From: Thioalkalivibrio sp. ALMg11
Lineage (GTDB): Bacteria > Pseudomonadota > Gammaproteobacteria > Ectothiorhodospirales > Ectothiorhodospiraceae
Length of the DNA stretch: 64,000 bases
Assembly: GCF_000377905.1 (NCBI RefSeq)
Contig: NZ_KB898877.1
Span: 1 to 64,000, forward strand
Direction of reading: 5' to 3'
The position numbers and the translations under genes were made by a program. Positions 56,639 to 64,000 of the stretch are shown piece after piece (position 1 is the stretch's first letter; every line of letters starts with the position of its first letter). The notes under the pieces were generated by a model, which was given only the letters and a program-made list of their open reading frames with translations, searched no databases and had not been told where the DNA came from.

Positions 56639-56826
56639 GTATTGCGGCGAGAAGCTCCCGTCGAGTTCGCGGTCAGCATCTTCTGCCGCAGCTGTTCCTG
56701 ACCCCTCCAGATTCTGGCAAGCGCACTCCTGGAAAACGCGGCGCCAGCGCCCGCTCCCCTGTCTGCGCGAGTGCCCTTGCGGCCGATTGCATCATCGGCG
56801 GCGTTTCCGAGTTCGTTGGCTGTCAT
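56635..56826 (-). CDS. Small basic protein, unknown
   Basis: Protein of 63 residues (MTANELGNAADDAIGRKGTR, then an Ala/Gly-rich and Arg-rich stretch). AGGAG lies eight bases before the ATG. Overlaps the end of the PAS-GGDEF-EAL gene by four bases on the opposite strand. No family recognised; could be a small stress protein. Confidence 0.4.
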   Translation of the reverse strand: MTANELGNAADDAIGRKGTRADRGAGAGAAFSRSALARIWRGQEQLRQKMLTANSTGASRRNT

Positions 56827-56930
56827 GAGTTCTCCTGTTTCCGGGGTGGGTGGATACACGTCCCGTCGCGCTGGCGCCACACCGCATCCCCAGGCACAGC
56901 CCCCGGGAGAAAGAGAGCCCACGGCCTGCC

Positions 56931-57228
56931 AGGGAGACGCTGATTCATTCGCACGTCCGCCTTCGAGTCGATGGTTCTTGGCTTTCAAGGCGCGGCGAGT
57001 GATGTGTAGCCGAACCTTAATTGCAAACCGCAATGTCGTCTGCGGGCGCGAATTCAAAAGGCAAACGCGTCCGAACCCTCAAGGGGTTGGTGCCCCATGT
57101 TTCCCGATCCTGCGTTGCGCCCCATGGATCGACACGGGACCGTAGAGTGACTACGGCACTGCGCAGCGCGCCTGGTCTCGGAACACATGGGGCACCAATG
57201 CGGACGTGCGAATTCATCAACGTCCCCT
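56931..57228 (+). mobile_element. MITE-like element, copy 3
   Basis: Imperfect terminal inverted repeats of about 30 bp (AGGGAGACGCTGATTCATTC ... and its complement ending at 57228) and an internal perfect 14-bp stem (57087-57100 / 57185-57198, TTGGTGCCCCATGT). The inner stem pairs as in copy 1 although sequence differs (GGCACCCCAGG there, GGTGCCCCATG here). The CCCGATCCTGCGTTGCGC segment is shared with copy 1. No coding content. Confidence 0.72.
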
Positions 57229-57625
57229 CGCCGACTGACCCGACATGGAATCCGAGCAACGGTACAAGGGAAGGATGCCATACCGCCGGAGCCAGCTCTG
57301 TTCGCCGCCGAACAAAGTGATCATCCGTGCACGGGCCACCCGGCCACCCCCGGCCACCGCCCAGGCCCGCAGGAGATCCGAACCTGCCCCGGTCCATGGC
57401 CAGACGCGGGTTTGATCGTCCGCACGCCGGTGGAAGCCAAGGCCGCGTGCTTGCCCGTCGGCTTCGCATCCTGGTCCTCGCAACCGCCCCCTTTCCCGTC
57501 TCCCGAAAGGACCCGCTATGTGTGCGACATCGTACAGACGGGCCACTGCACTTGCGCCAGACTTTTCAACAGGTTCGAGCCATGAAGGCTCGACCCAAAA
57601 GGCCCATCACACGGAGAGAAACGCC
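57229..57625. other. Intergenic region without a recognised gene
   Basis: About 400 bases before the DUF3309 gene. The only clear structure is an inverted repeat GGTTCGAGCC-ATGAA-GGCTCGACC near 57572-57595, close to the gene start, which could be an operator or leader hairpin. Confidence 0.4.
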
Positions 57626-57784
57626 ATGACAACGGGAACCATCCTGCTCATCGTCCTTGTCATTCTGTTGATCGGCGTGATCCCCACGTGGCCGCATAGC
57701 CGGAACTGGGGTTATGCCCCGGGCGGCGTGATCGGTGTCGTGCTGATCATCCTGCTCATACTGCTACTAACTGGCCGAATCTAG
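57626..57784 (+). CDS. DUF3309 small membrane protein
   Basis: Protein of 52 residues: MTTGTILLIVLVILLIGVIP, a central TWPHSRNWGYAPGGVIG and a second hydrophobic helix, the exact layout of DUF3309. Often induced by envelope or osmotic stress; mechanism unknown. GGAG is eight bases upstream of the ATG; earlier in-frame codons are poor. Followed by a BON-domain lipoprotein gene. Confidence 0.85.
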   Translation: MTTGTILLIVLVILLIGVIPTWPHSRNWGYAPGGVIGVVLIILLILLLTGRI

Positions 57785-57897
57785 ATCCGAGCGTTCCTGA
57801 CGAAGGACATGCAACAACCGACGCCCCCGAACCCAGGGCGGCACCTGACCGACCCGGTCCATGTCGACCTGGCCTGTACCCATCTGGAGAACAAGAA

Positions 57898-58212
57898 ATG
57901 AGACAGTTGCGAGTTGTACCCCCGATCTTCCTGACCCTTTTGCTGGCCCTGCTCCTCGCGGGTTGCGCTGCATCGAATGAAAGACAGACTGTCGGCGAGT
58001 ACGTCGACGATAGCGTAATCACCACCAAGGTGAAGGCGGCGTTGTTCAACGAGCCATCCCTGAGCGGATTCGAAGTCAGTGTCGAGACCTACGAGGGGCG
58101 GGTGCAGTTGAGCGGCTTTGTCAGTTCCCAGGAGGACATCAACAAGGCCGTCGAGATTACACGTGGCGTCGAGGGCGTAAGGTCGGTCGAGAACAACATG
58201 CAGCTCAAATAG
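57898..58212 (+). CDS. BON-domain lipoprotein
   Basis: Protein of 104 residues with a lipoprotein signal peptide (LLLALLLAGCAAS, lipobox LAGC, Cys at about 22) and one BON domain (VDDSVITTKVKAALFNEPSL .. VRSVENNMQL). OsmY-like BON proteins bind the membrane or lipids and protect against osmotic stress. It lies 113 bases after the DUF3309 gene on the same strand and ahead of the convergent CheB-CheR fusion. Confidence 0.87.
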   Translation: MRQLRVVPPIFLTLLLALLLAGCAASNERQTVGEYVDDSVITTKVKAALFNEPSLSGFEVSVETYEGRVQLSGFVSSQEDINKAVEITRGVEGVRSVENNMQLK

Positions 58213-58347
58213 CGGCCGGACGCGACAGGCCGCCCCCCCGATACGCACGCTCGGCCACCATGCCAAGGTCGCGATCGCGGTGGCGCGCCTCCACTCGTCC
58301 ATTCGCCATGACGGCCCGCCCATTTGGGCGGGCCGTCTACGGTTTGC

Positions 58348-60921
58348 TTACTCCCGCAACGCGGCTTCCAGCCTCTTGGTCTCGGTGATATCGAGCAACG
58401 TGATCACCACCCCGTCGATCACGTTGTCCAGCCTCCGATAAGGCATGATGCGCACCTCGAACCAGCAGCTGTCGTCGGTCGTGATCTGTTTCTCCGAAGG
58501 GGTCAGGGTGCGCAGGGTTTCGTACGCGTCGTCTTGCAATTCCGGGTATTCCAGGCTGGTGGTCAGATCGCTGAGCGGCCGGCCGACATCGCTTTCCCGA
58601 AGAGAAAAGAGCTTGGCCGCCTTTTCGGTATAACGTCGGACATGCAGATTCTGATTCAGGAACAGGATGGCGATGTCGACGCTGTTGAGCACGTTCTGCA
58701 TATCACTCTGCGCGAGCGCGAGATCATCCAGCTTGGCCTGCAGCTCGGAATTGATCGTCTGCAGTTCCTCGTTCATCGACTGCATCTCTTCCTTCGAGCT
58801 GTTGAGTTCCTCGTTGGTCGATTGCAGTTCCTCGTTGGCGGATTGCAATTCCTCGTTGGCCGCCTGCGATTCTTCCCGGGAGGTACGCGCCTCCTCGCGC
58901 AAGGACTCGATCTCGGCGCGGTACTGCTGCAGCTCGGCGTCATGCGCAGTTCTACCCTCGTCCGTGCGTCCACCCCGCTTGCCCGCCTTACCCGGGGGTA
59001 GATCACGGAATACGATCATGCTCATGCCCCGCAAGGGGGATGGGTCATGAAACGCCTGCACGGTGATATCGACACGCTGCACGCCGGCGGGCGTGGGCAC
59101 CTCCAGGTTGTGCAGGTGTACGGGGCGCTCGGCCTTGGCCGCCTCCTTCAATGCACTGGAAAGCGGTGTGCCCAGACCCTCGCGCGCCATTGCGAAGATA
59201 TTCCAGTTGGCCTTGCCGGCGGCCGGCTCGAGGTACTTTCCGGTATGGCCACTGACGTAGACGATATCCCCTTCGGCGTTGAGCACGACCGCGGCCGGGG
59301 CGTACACCTGCAGCAGGACCTGATCAGCCTCCGCCTGCAGCGGATCGATGTGTCGCGTGGAACTCTCGGCTGGGGACACGGAATGCTCCTTGTTCGTGCC
59401 TGACAGGGGCGGGAAGGCGTGTTGCAAAAAAACACCCCCGCCCTTGTGAGCGTGATCTTGGCGCTGGTAGAGCCGCAGCCGCGAGTCGATCGGGGTGAAC
59501 AGATTGTCGAATTGCCCAATGGTCTCGGAAGTCCCCAGAAACAACACCCCACCCGGGCGCAGGCTGTAGTGGAACAGGGGCAGCAGTCTGCGCTGCAGCT
59601 CCGACCCAAAATAGATCAGCAGATTGCGACAGGCAATCAGGTCGAGCTTGGTGAAGGGCGGGTCCAGGATCACGTCATGCCGCGTAAACAGCACCATGTC
59701 CCGGATACCCTGCTTGATCTGGTAGTAGCGTTCATGGGCGGTGAAGAAACGGGCCAGCCTCTCGGGAGACACGTCGTCCGCGATCGCCAGCGGGTACTGG
59801 CCCCGCCGCGCCACCGCAATTCCGTCCGCGCTCAGATCCGATGCGAAGATCTGCAGCGTGAAGGCATGCGGCTGCGGGAATTGATCCATGACCTCGCGGA
59901 AAACCATGGCCAGCGAATAGGCCTCCTCGCCGGTCGAGCAGCCGACCACCCAGGCGCGCAGTTTGTGCTCCCCCGTCGGCCGCGCCAGCAAGTCCGGCAA
60001 TACCGTCTCCGCCAGACGCTCCCAGGCTGCGGAATCGCGGAAGAAATTGGTCACGCCAATCAGCAGTTCCTTGAACAGGAGTTCGACTTCCTTCGGGTTG
60101 TGTTCGAGGAACTCGGCGTACTGCTCCAGGGCGGAAACCCCATGGATCGCCATGCGCCGTTCCGACCGGCGCAGCAGCGTGCTGGTCTTGTACATCGAAA
60201 AATCATGGCGGATCCGCTGTTGCAGCGAGGCGACGATCCGTTCCAGAGGAGGGGAAGTTTCCGCGGGTGGCGTGTCATCCGTGACCGCGCCCTGACCACT
60301 CGGCTGCGCCGCCACGACCGCCAGAATCCGCTCCGGCAGCTCACTCGGCGGCGCAACGATATCAGCACAGCCCGCCGCGATCGCGCTTCTGGGCATCGAG
60401 TCGAACTGCGCCGATTCGGGGTCTTGCACTGCAGTCAGACCGCCCACGGCCTTGATGTCCTGCAGACCCGCCGTACCGTCCGAGCCCATGCCGGACAGCA
60501 CCACCCCGATGGCGCGTTCACCCTGCCCACTGGCCAGCGACGAGAACAGGATGTTGACCGGCAAGCGCATACCCCGCGGCGCCCCGGGTGCGGCCAGATG
60601 CAGCGTCGTGCCGACCACCGTGAGTTCCGTGTTCGGCGGAATCACGTACACATGACCGGGCTCAATGCGCATGTCCTGTTCGGCCGCACACACCGGCATG
60701 GCGGTGACCCGCTGCAGCAGCTCGGGCAGCAACCCCTTCTGAGTCGGATCAAGATGCTGCACCACGAGACAAGCGATACCGCTGTCGGGTGGCATCCGCT
60801 CCAAAAACTCCTCCAGCGCGACCAAACCCCCGGCTGAAGCGCCGATACCGATCATGCGCGGCGCCTCCGGACGGCTTGCAAAGGATCGGTCACCCATGCG
60901 CGGTCCCCCAAGCAGGTTCAT
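58348..60921 (-). CDS. CheB-CheR-PAS fusion signalling protein
   Basis: Protein of 857 residues. CheB methylesterase domain (about 20-200) with triad Ser in GIGASAGGL, His in VVQHLDP and Asp in LSGMGSDGT. CheR methyltransferase domain (about 225-480) with RNLLIYF and WVVGCSTGEEAYSLAM. Then a PAS-like segment, a long coiled coil (about 660-745, EELQSANEELQSTNEELNSS) and a C-terminal PAS domain. No histidine kinase domain follows. The ATG overlaps the stop of the upstream PAS gene (ATGA), so translation is coupled. Such hybrids adjust alternative chemosensory or stress pathways rather than classical chemotaxis. Confidence 0.88.
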   Translation of the reverse strand: MNLLGGPRMGDRSFASRPEAPRMIGIGASAGGLVALEEFLERMPPDSGIACLVVQHLDPTQKGLLPELLQRVTAMPVCAAEQDMRIEPGHVYVIPPNTELTVVGTTLHLAAPGAPRGMRLPVNILFSSLASGQGERAIGVVLSGMGSDGTAGLQDIKAVGGLTAVQDPESAQFDSMPRSAIAAGCADIVAPPSELPERILAVVAAQPSGQGAVTDDTPPAETSPPLERIVASLQQRIRHDFSMYKTSTLLRRSERRMAIHGVSALEQYAEFLEHNPKEVELLFKELLIGVTNFFRDSAAWERLAETVLPDLLARPTGEHKLRAWVVGCSTGEEAYSLAMVFREVMDQFPQPHAFTLQIFASDLSADGIAVARRGQYPLAIADDVSPERLARFFTAHERYYQIKQGIRDMVLFTRHDVILDPPFTKLDLIACRNLLIYFGSELQRRLLPLFHYSLRPGGVLFLGTSETIGQFDNLFTPIDSRLRLYQRQDHAHKGGGVFLQHAFPPLSGTNKEHSVSPAESSTRHIDPLQAEADQVLLQVYAPAAVVLNAEGDIVYVSGHTGKYLEPAAGKANWNIFAMAREGLGTPLSSALKEAAKAERPVHLHNLEVPTPAGVQRVDITVQAFHDPSPLRGMSMIVFRDLPPGKAGKRGGRTDEGRTAHDAELQQYRAEIESLREEARTSREESQAANEELQSANEELQSTNEELNSSKEEMQSMNEELQTINSELQAKLDDLALAQSDMQNVLNSVDIAILFLNQNLHVRRYTEKAAKLFSLRESDVGRPLSDLTTSLEYPELQDDAYETLRTLTPSEKQITTDDSCWFEVRIMPYRRLDNVIDGVVITLLDITETKRLEAALRE

Positions 60922-61526
60922 CGCGGCGATGGCTCGCACCTCGATACAATCAGCAACACCTCCTCGCCTGACGGCCCCAGGCTCGCGGTCATTTGCAAGG
61001 GTTCTGCGCCGCCGCTCCCTAGACCGCTGGATTCGACCGAGCAGCAGACCCCCGCGGCGCCTTCACGGCACGCTTCGACCACGCCCTTAACCGCCGACTG
61101 GCTGCCCTGTGCGAACCACGAGGCAAGGGGCTCGCCCTCGAGTCCATTCGGTTCCGTGCCGAGCAGCTCGGCGCCCGCACGATTGCCTTCGAGGATTCTT
61201 CCATCGAGCCCGACGACCAGGTAACCCACTGGCGCAAACTCATAGAGGCCCCGATAACGAGCCATGGCCTGCTCCAGTTCCTCCTGGTCGGTTCTCAGCT
61301 GGGAATTTTGCAGATCCAGCTCGACCTGGTGGGTCTGCAATTCACTCAACAACCTGAGCGCGTCCGCGGCGGTATCGGGATCGCTTGCTAGCCGGTAAAG
61401 GAGCGTCAGCGAATCCGGGCCAACCGTCCAGCCACCGTTGGTCGGAGCCGAGCCCTCTTTAAGCCGGGACTCGGCGTCCTGGCGCAATTGCAACTGTCTC
61501 TCGTATTCCGGGCTCAGCTTCCGCAT
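60918..61526 (-). CDS. PAS-domain protein, partner of the CheB-CheR fusion
   Basis: Protein of 202 residues: a helical N-terminus (PEYERQLQLRQDAESRLKEG), a region LSELQTHQVELDLQNSQLRT similar to that of the PAS-GGDEF-EAL protein at 54767, and a PAS domain (YEFAPVGYLVVGLDGRILEG .. NRAGAELLG). No output domain. ATGA overlap with the CheB-CheR gene indicates a coupled pair in which this protein could be a sensor or adaptor. Confidence 0.78.
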   Translation of the reverse strand: MRKLSPEYERQLQLRQDAESRLKEGSAPTNGGWTVGPDSLTLLYRLASDPDTAADALRLLSELQTHQVELDLQNSQLRTDQEELEQAMARYRGLYEFAPVGYLVVGLDGRILEGNRAGAELLGTEPNGLEGEPLASWFAQGSQSAVKGVVEACREGAAGVCCSVESSGLGSGGAEPLQMTASLGPSGEEVLLIVSRCEPSPR

Positions 61527-61661
61527 CGGTCCTCCAATTAAATCAACCAGAGATCACCGCCCCTGGTGCGCGCATGATAGCCCGGTCCCTGGTCATTCTG
61601 CTTCCCGGGGGCGGCACCGCGAGCGAAGCCGGTGACCGGGATCACCCGCGGGAAGCCCGGG

Positions 61662-61838
61662 TCAGGTGGAATCCTTGACGTCCTTCTTCAGGTCGCCATA
61701 TCCCGCCTGAAGCTTTCCGCCCGCCTTCTGAGCGCTTCCTTTCGCTTCCAGTTCCTTGTTGCCAACGACCTTGCCGGCGGTCTGCTTCGCTTGGCCCTTG
61801 GCCTCTTCGACGCGGCCCTTGATCTGGTCCTTGTTCAT
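61662..61838 (-). CDS. CsbD-family small stress protein
   Basis: Protein of 58 residues (MNKDQIKGRVEEAKGQAKQT then AGKVVGNKELEAKGSAQKAG), a textbook CsbD sequence and length. GGAGAAGG lies just before the ATG at 61838. It is the second CsbD gene in the window (the other is at 32768). Mechanism unknown; family is general stress and osmotic. Confidence 0.88.
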   Translation of the reverse strand: MNKDQIKGRVEEAKGQAKQTAGKVVGNKELEAKGSAQKAGGKLQAGYGDLKKDVKDST

Positions 61839-62277
61839 GTCCTTCTCCCGTCAACGGTTGTCGATAAAAGGAGTCACGTCCGGGATAGCCGCTCGGCCCA
61901 TCCGTCATTCAGTTACGGGGGGCCCGGCCCGCGTCCCGGATGCGGTCTCCGGCGCACTCGAGCGACTCGCCCACGTTCTCGGCGTTTCGCTAGCGCCAAG
62001 CTACGCGGGCCCCGAGCCCTGCGTCTGTCTGCTGCCGAACACAACCCGGCAGCCAGACGCAGCCCGCCCCGAGATTGGCATTCGGCAGTGCGGGCGTCTG
62101 TTCGCCACAAGCCGGACAATGCGGCGGACACTCAGCGCTCGCTGCCAGCTCGAACGAGCCCCGAAACTCCCTGTGCGGTGCCGCACCGACGGGCGATCCG
62201 GCCACGCATACCCTGAAAGGCGAGTCACCGGGTTCGGACAGCATGTCGCTGAGCCCGTCCAAACCAAGGAAAAGCTT
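61839..62277. other. Intergenic region without a recognised gene
   Basis: About 440 bases between the CsbD gene and the 24-residue peptide gene. I see no gene, terminator or RNA fold that I can support here. Confidence 0.4.
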
Positions 62278-62352
62278 ATGAACCAGATCATCTACATCGT
62301 CGGCGCCATCGTTATCGTCCTGTTCATCCTGGGCTTCTTCGGACTTCGATAG
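62278..62352 (+). CDS. 24-residue hydrophobic peptide
   Basis: Codes for MNQIIYIVGAIVIVLFILGF and FGLR: a single membrane helix with a short basic end. AAGGAAA lies eight bases before the ATG. Similar tiny membrane peptides ending in FGLR are seen in many proteobacteria next to stress genes, so I consider it real although short. Function unknown. Confidence 0.6.
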   Translation: MNQIIYIVGAIVIVLFILGFFGLR

Positions 62353-62512
62353 GCCCCGCATCGTCGCGGCGGTGTTTCCGCCTGCGACTTTTGCTGGCTG
62401 CCGAACACCCCACCGGCCCGCTCAGGAAGCAATCACAGGCCCCCATCCTTCAGACGGGGTGCGGCCCGGGCGCCGCACCCCCATTCGCCGGTTGCGCGCC
62501 AGGGAGACCCCC

Positions 62513-62545
62513 AGGGAGACCCCTGATCCATTCGCACGTCCGGCC
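62513..62545 (+). mobile_element. Single terminal repeat of the MITE-like element
   Basis: AGGGAGACCCCTGATCCATT and CGCACGTCCGGCC match the left terminal repeat of copy 3 (56931). The element interior and right end are not found. It lies just downstream of the desaturase stop, on the opposite side. Confidence 0.55.
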
Positions 62546-62597
62546 TCCGTGCCCGACGCCCCCCCGAGCGCCCTGCCGGAGAACTCGCTCTGTACGC

Positions 62598-63638
62598 TTA
62601 CGCGCGTACCGGAGGCGTCTCCGTGCTTGCGTGCTCAAAGGGGACCAGACGCTGCCGTTCCTCGTCCCACAGGGCGAGCCGGGCGCAATGGAGGCTTTGC
62701 TTCAGCGTGACACGACTGATGTTGCGAAGCTGCGGATGGTCTTCCAGCACCTCGGACAACCGGTAGAACGGGATGCGGCTGGCGAGATGATGGACGTGGT
62801 GTACCCCGATATTCGCGGTCATCCAGCGCAAAACCGCAGGCAGCTCGTAATAGGAACTGCCGTAGAGCGCCGTTTCCTGGAAGCTCCACTCCTCGTCGTG
62901 CGCCCAGCGCGTATTCTCGAACTGGTGCTGGACATAGAACAGCCAGACGCCGATCGCGCCCGCCAGAACCGCGATCGGCAGGTGCACCAGGAGAAAGGTG
63001 CCCGCACCCACCAGCCACATCATCGCAACGACGACCAGCGCAATGCCCACATTGGTACCCATGGTGCTCAGCCAGGGCATCCATCCCGCGCGCATGAACC
63101 CGACGGGTAGGCGGTTGCTCAACATGAAAAGGTACACCGGACCCAGCCCGAACAGGATCAGCGGGTGCCGGTACAGCCGGTAACGCAGGCGTTGCGAGGG
63201 AGACAGCGCCTGGTATTCACGCACACTCAAGGTTTCGATGCTCCCCTCGTCCGCGCGATCCAGATTGCCGGAGTGCGCGTGATGGAGGGCGTGCGTGTGG
63301 CGCCAGAAGTCGTAGGGCGTGAGCGTCAATATGCCCAGGGCCCGCCCCACCCAGTCGTTCGCGCGCCGGGACGGGAAGAATGACCCGTGCCCGCAGTCAT
63401 GCTGGATCATGAATAGCCGCACGAGAAATCCGGCAGCGGGAATGGCCAGCACCAGGCCGACCCAGTAGCCGGCACTCACGCTTGCCCAGGTCAGGAACCA
63501 GAAAAGGCCGAACGGGATCACGGTAACGACCAGTTCAAAGATGGCGCGAGCGAGAAGCGGCGTACGATACGCGGACAGTGCGCGCTGTAACGCCCGGGGA
63601 TCATCGGTGGGTTCGACAGCCGCGGCTTGTGGCTCCAT
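62598..63638 (-). CDS. Fatty-acid desaturase (omega-6/delta-12-like)
   Basis: Protein of about 346 residues with four membrane segments and the three histidine boxes: HDCGHGSFF (about 81), HTHALHHAH (about 117) and HHVHHLASRIPFY (about 291). The diiron desaturase introduces double bases into membrane acyl chains, adjusting fluidity. I chose ATG 63638 (MEPQAAAVEP, GGAG upstream); in-frame ATGs at 63665 and 63713 are alternatives. A fragment of its last 31 residues occurs at 36336. A terminal repeat of the MITE-like family lies near its 3' end. Confidence 0.85.
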   Translation of the reverse strand: MEPQAAAVEPTDDPRALQRALSAYRTPLLARAIFELVVTVIPFGLFWFLTWASVSAGYWVGLVLAIPAAGFLVRLFMIQHDCGHGSFFPSRRANDWVGRALGILTLTPYDFWRHTHALHHAHSGNLDRADEGSIETLSVREYQALSPSQRLRYRLYRHPLILFGLGPVYLFMLSNRLPVGFMRAGWMPWLSTMGTNVGIALVVVAMMWLVGAGTFLLVHLPIAVLAGAIGVWLFYVQHQFENTRWAHDEEWSFQETALYGSSYYELPAVLRWMTANIGVHHVHHLASRIPFYRLSEVLEDHPQLRNISRVTLKQSLHCARLALWDEERQRLVPFEHASTETPPVRA

Positions 63639-64000
63639 GCATGGACTCCGTACTTGGCCCGACATCCAGCCTCCGGGTTCGAAACCCATTGCCGGCGAGC
63701 CTGTTTCTGACATCGGGCTTTCGGTCTCGATACTACCGGGTCCGAAAGCCGTACACTTGCAACATATACTGGGGCCAGGCGCGCTCACCGTATGTTCGGT
63801 CCCACACACTGCGCCCGCGGTACCATGGCACCTTCCGCCCCCCCCGGCGGCGAACCTTGCCGTCTATGTGCCTCCACGAGTGCGTGCAGGCCCGTTGGTC
63901 ACGCCAATTGGACACACACATTGAACCTGGAACATCCAAACCGCTGTTGCGCCCGGGTGTTGCTCGATCTGTCCGCCCTTCAAGCTCGGGTGCGCGCCCG
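63639..64000. other. Upstream region of the desaturase, no gene seen
   Basis: About 360 bases to the window edge. An AT-richer stretch near 63750-63770 may hold the desaturase promoter, but I cannot assign -35 and -10 elements. No coding region is supported. Confidence 0.35.

Overview
The window looks like a chromosomal segment of a GC-rich gammaproteobacterium. The gene set (SulP transporter, GlcD, DUF302 and DUF2892 proteins, a fused lipoate ligase of the kind known from sulfur oxidisers, many osmotic and envelope-stress genes) points to a haloalkaliphilic sulfur oxidiser of the Ectothiorhodospiraceae / Thioalkalivibrio type. That placement is inference from gene content; there is no marker such as rRNA in the window.

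Layout. 1-2.1 kb is tRNA territory: tRNA-Val(CAC) on the minus strand, an MFS transporter, and two tandem tRNA-Ser(UGA) units, the first interrupted inside its T-loop. 2.4-9.5 kb holds a SulP anion transporter with an unusual coiled-coil insertion, YccA, a glycerate-dehydrogenase-type enzyme, slyX, rsmJ, a Rieske-like protein that has lost its metal ligands, a MITE-like element, and a DUF423/cyaY group. 9.5-12.9 kb is a minus-strand run crcB-serS-double thioredoxin-membrane protein. 12.9-18.7 kb carries glcD, two tandem GAF-GGDEF paralogues (one degenerate, one intact), citrate synthase and two DUF2892 membrane proteins, the second behind a palindromic operator. 18.8-33.9 kb is mostly housekeeping and redox genes: a phosphoribosyltransferase/hydrolase pair, a Zn alcohol dehydrogenase, a secreted HbpS/GlcG protein, MarC, a TonB receptor followed by an LplA-LplB-type lipoate ligase, arsR, deaD, a TPMT-type methyltransferase, an MBL hydrolase and a small outer-membrane barrel. 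34.0-36.9 kb is tRNA-Arg(ACG) with a companion element, a decayed XRE gene, ppk2 and a patch of decayed gene tails. 36.9-56.6 kb is a carbohydrate and signalling block: a three-domain beta-phosphoglucomutase / trehalose-phosphatase / GH65 phosphorylase fusion, PfkB kinase, a phospholipase-D-like enzyme, a 2.9-thousand-residue cyclic beta-1,2-glucan synthase homologue and a PAS-GGDEF-EAL protein. 56.6-64 kb holds small stress proteins (DUF3309, BON, CsbD, a 24-residue peptide), a CheB-CheR-PAS fusion with an overlapping PAS partner, and a fatty-acid desaturase.

The most interesting unexplained structure is a set of about 73-nt, multi-hairpin inserts placed at exactly the same position of a tRNA T-loop (between TTCGA and ATCC) in tRNA-Ser-like and tRNA-Arg-like 3' ends (1-85, 143-269, 1784-1941, 34256-34377). 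Two complete inserts have the same length and the same four-hairpin plan but different stem sequences, which is a covariation signal. The second notable structure is a nested-hairpin MITE-like family (8123-8405, 56931-57228, plus truncated or decayed copies at 45008, 17917 and 62513), again with compensatory changes.

The carbohydrate block, polyphosphate kinase, cyclic glucan synthase and CsbD/BON/DUF3309 proteins together suggest a stress and osmoadaptation region that has been rearranged: tails of pfkB, the desaturase and ppsA lie scattered within it as decayed fragments.
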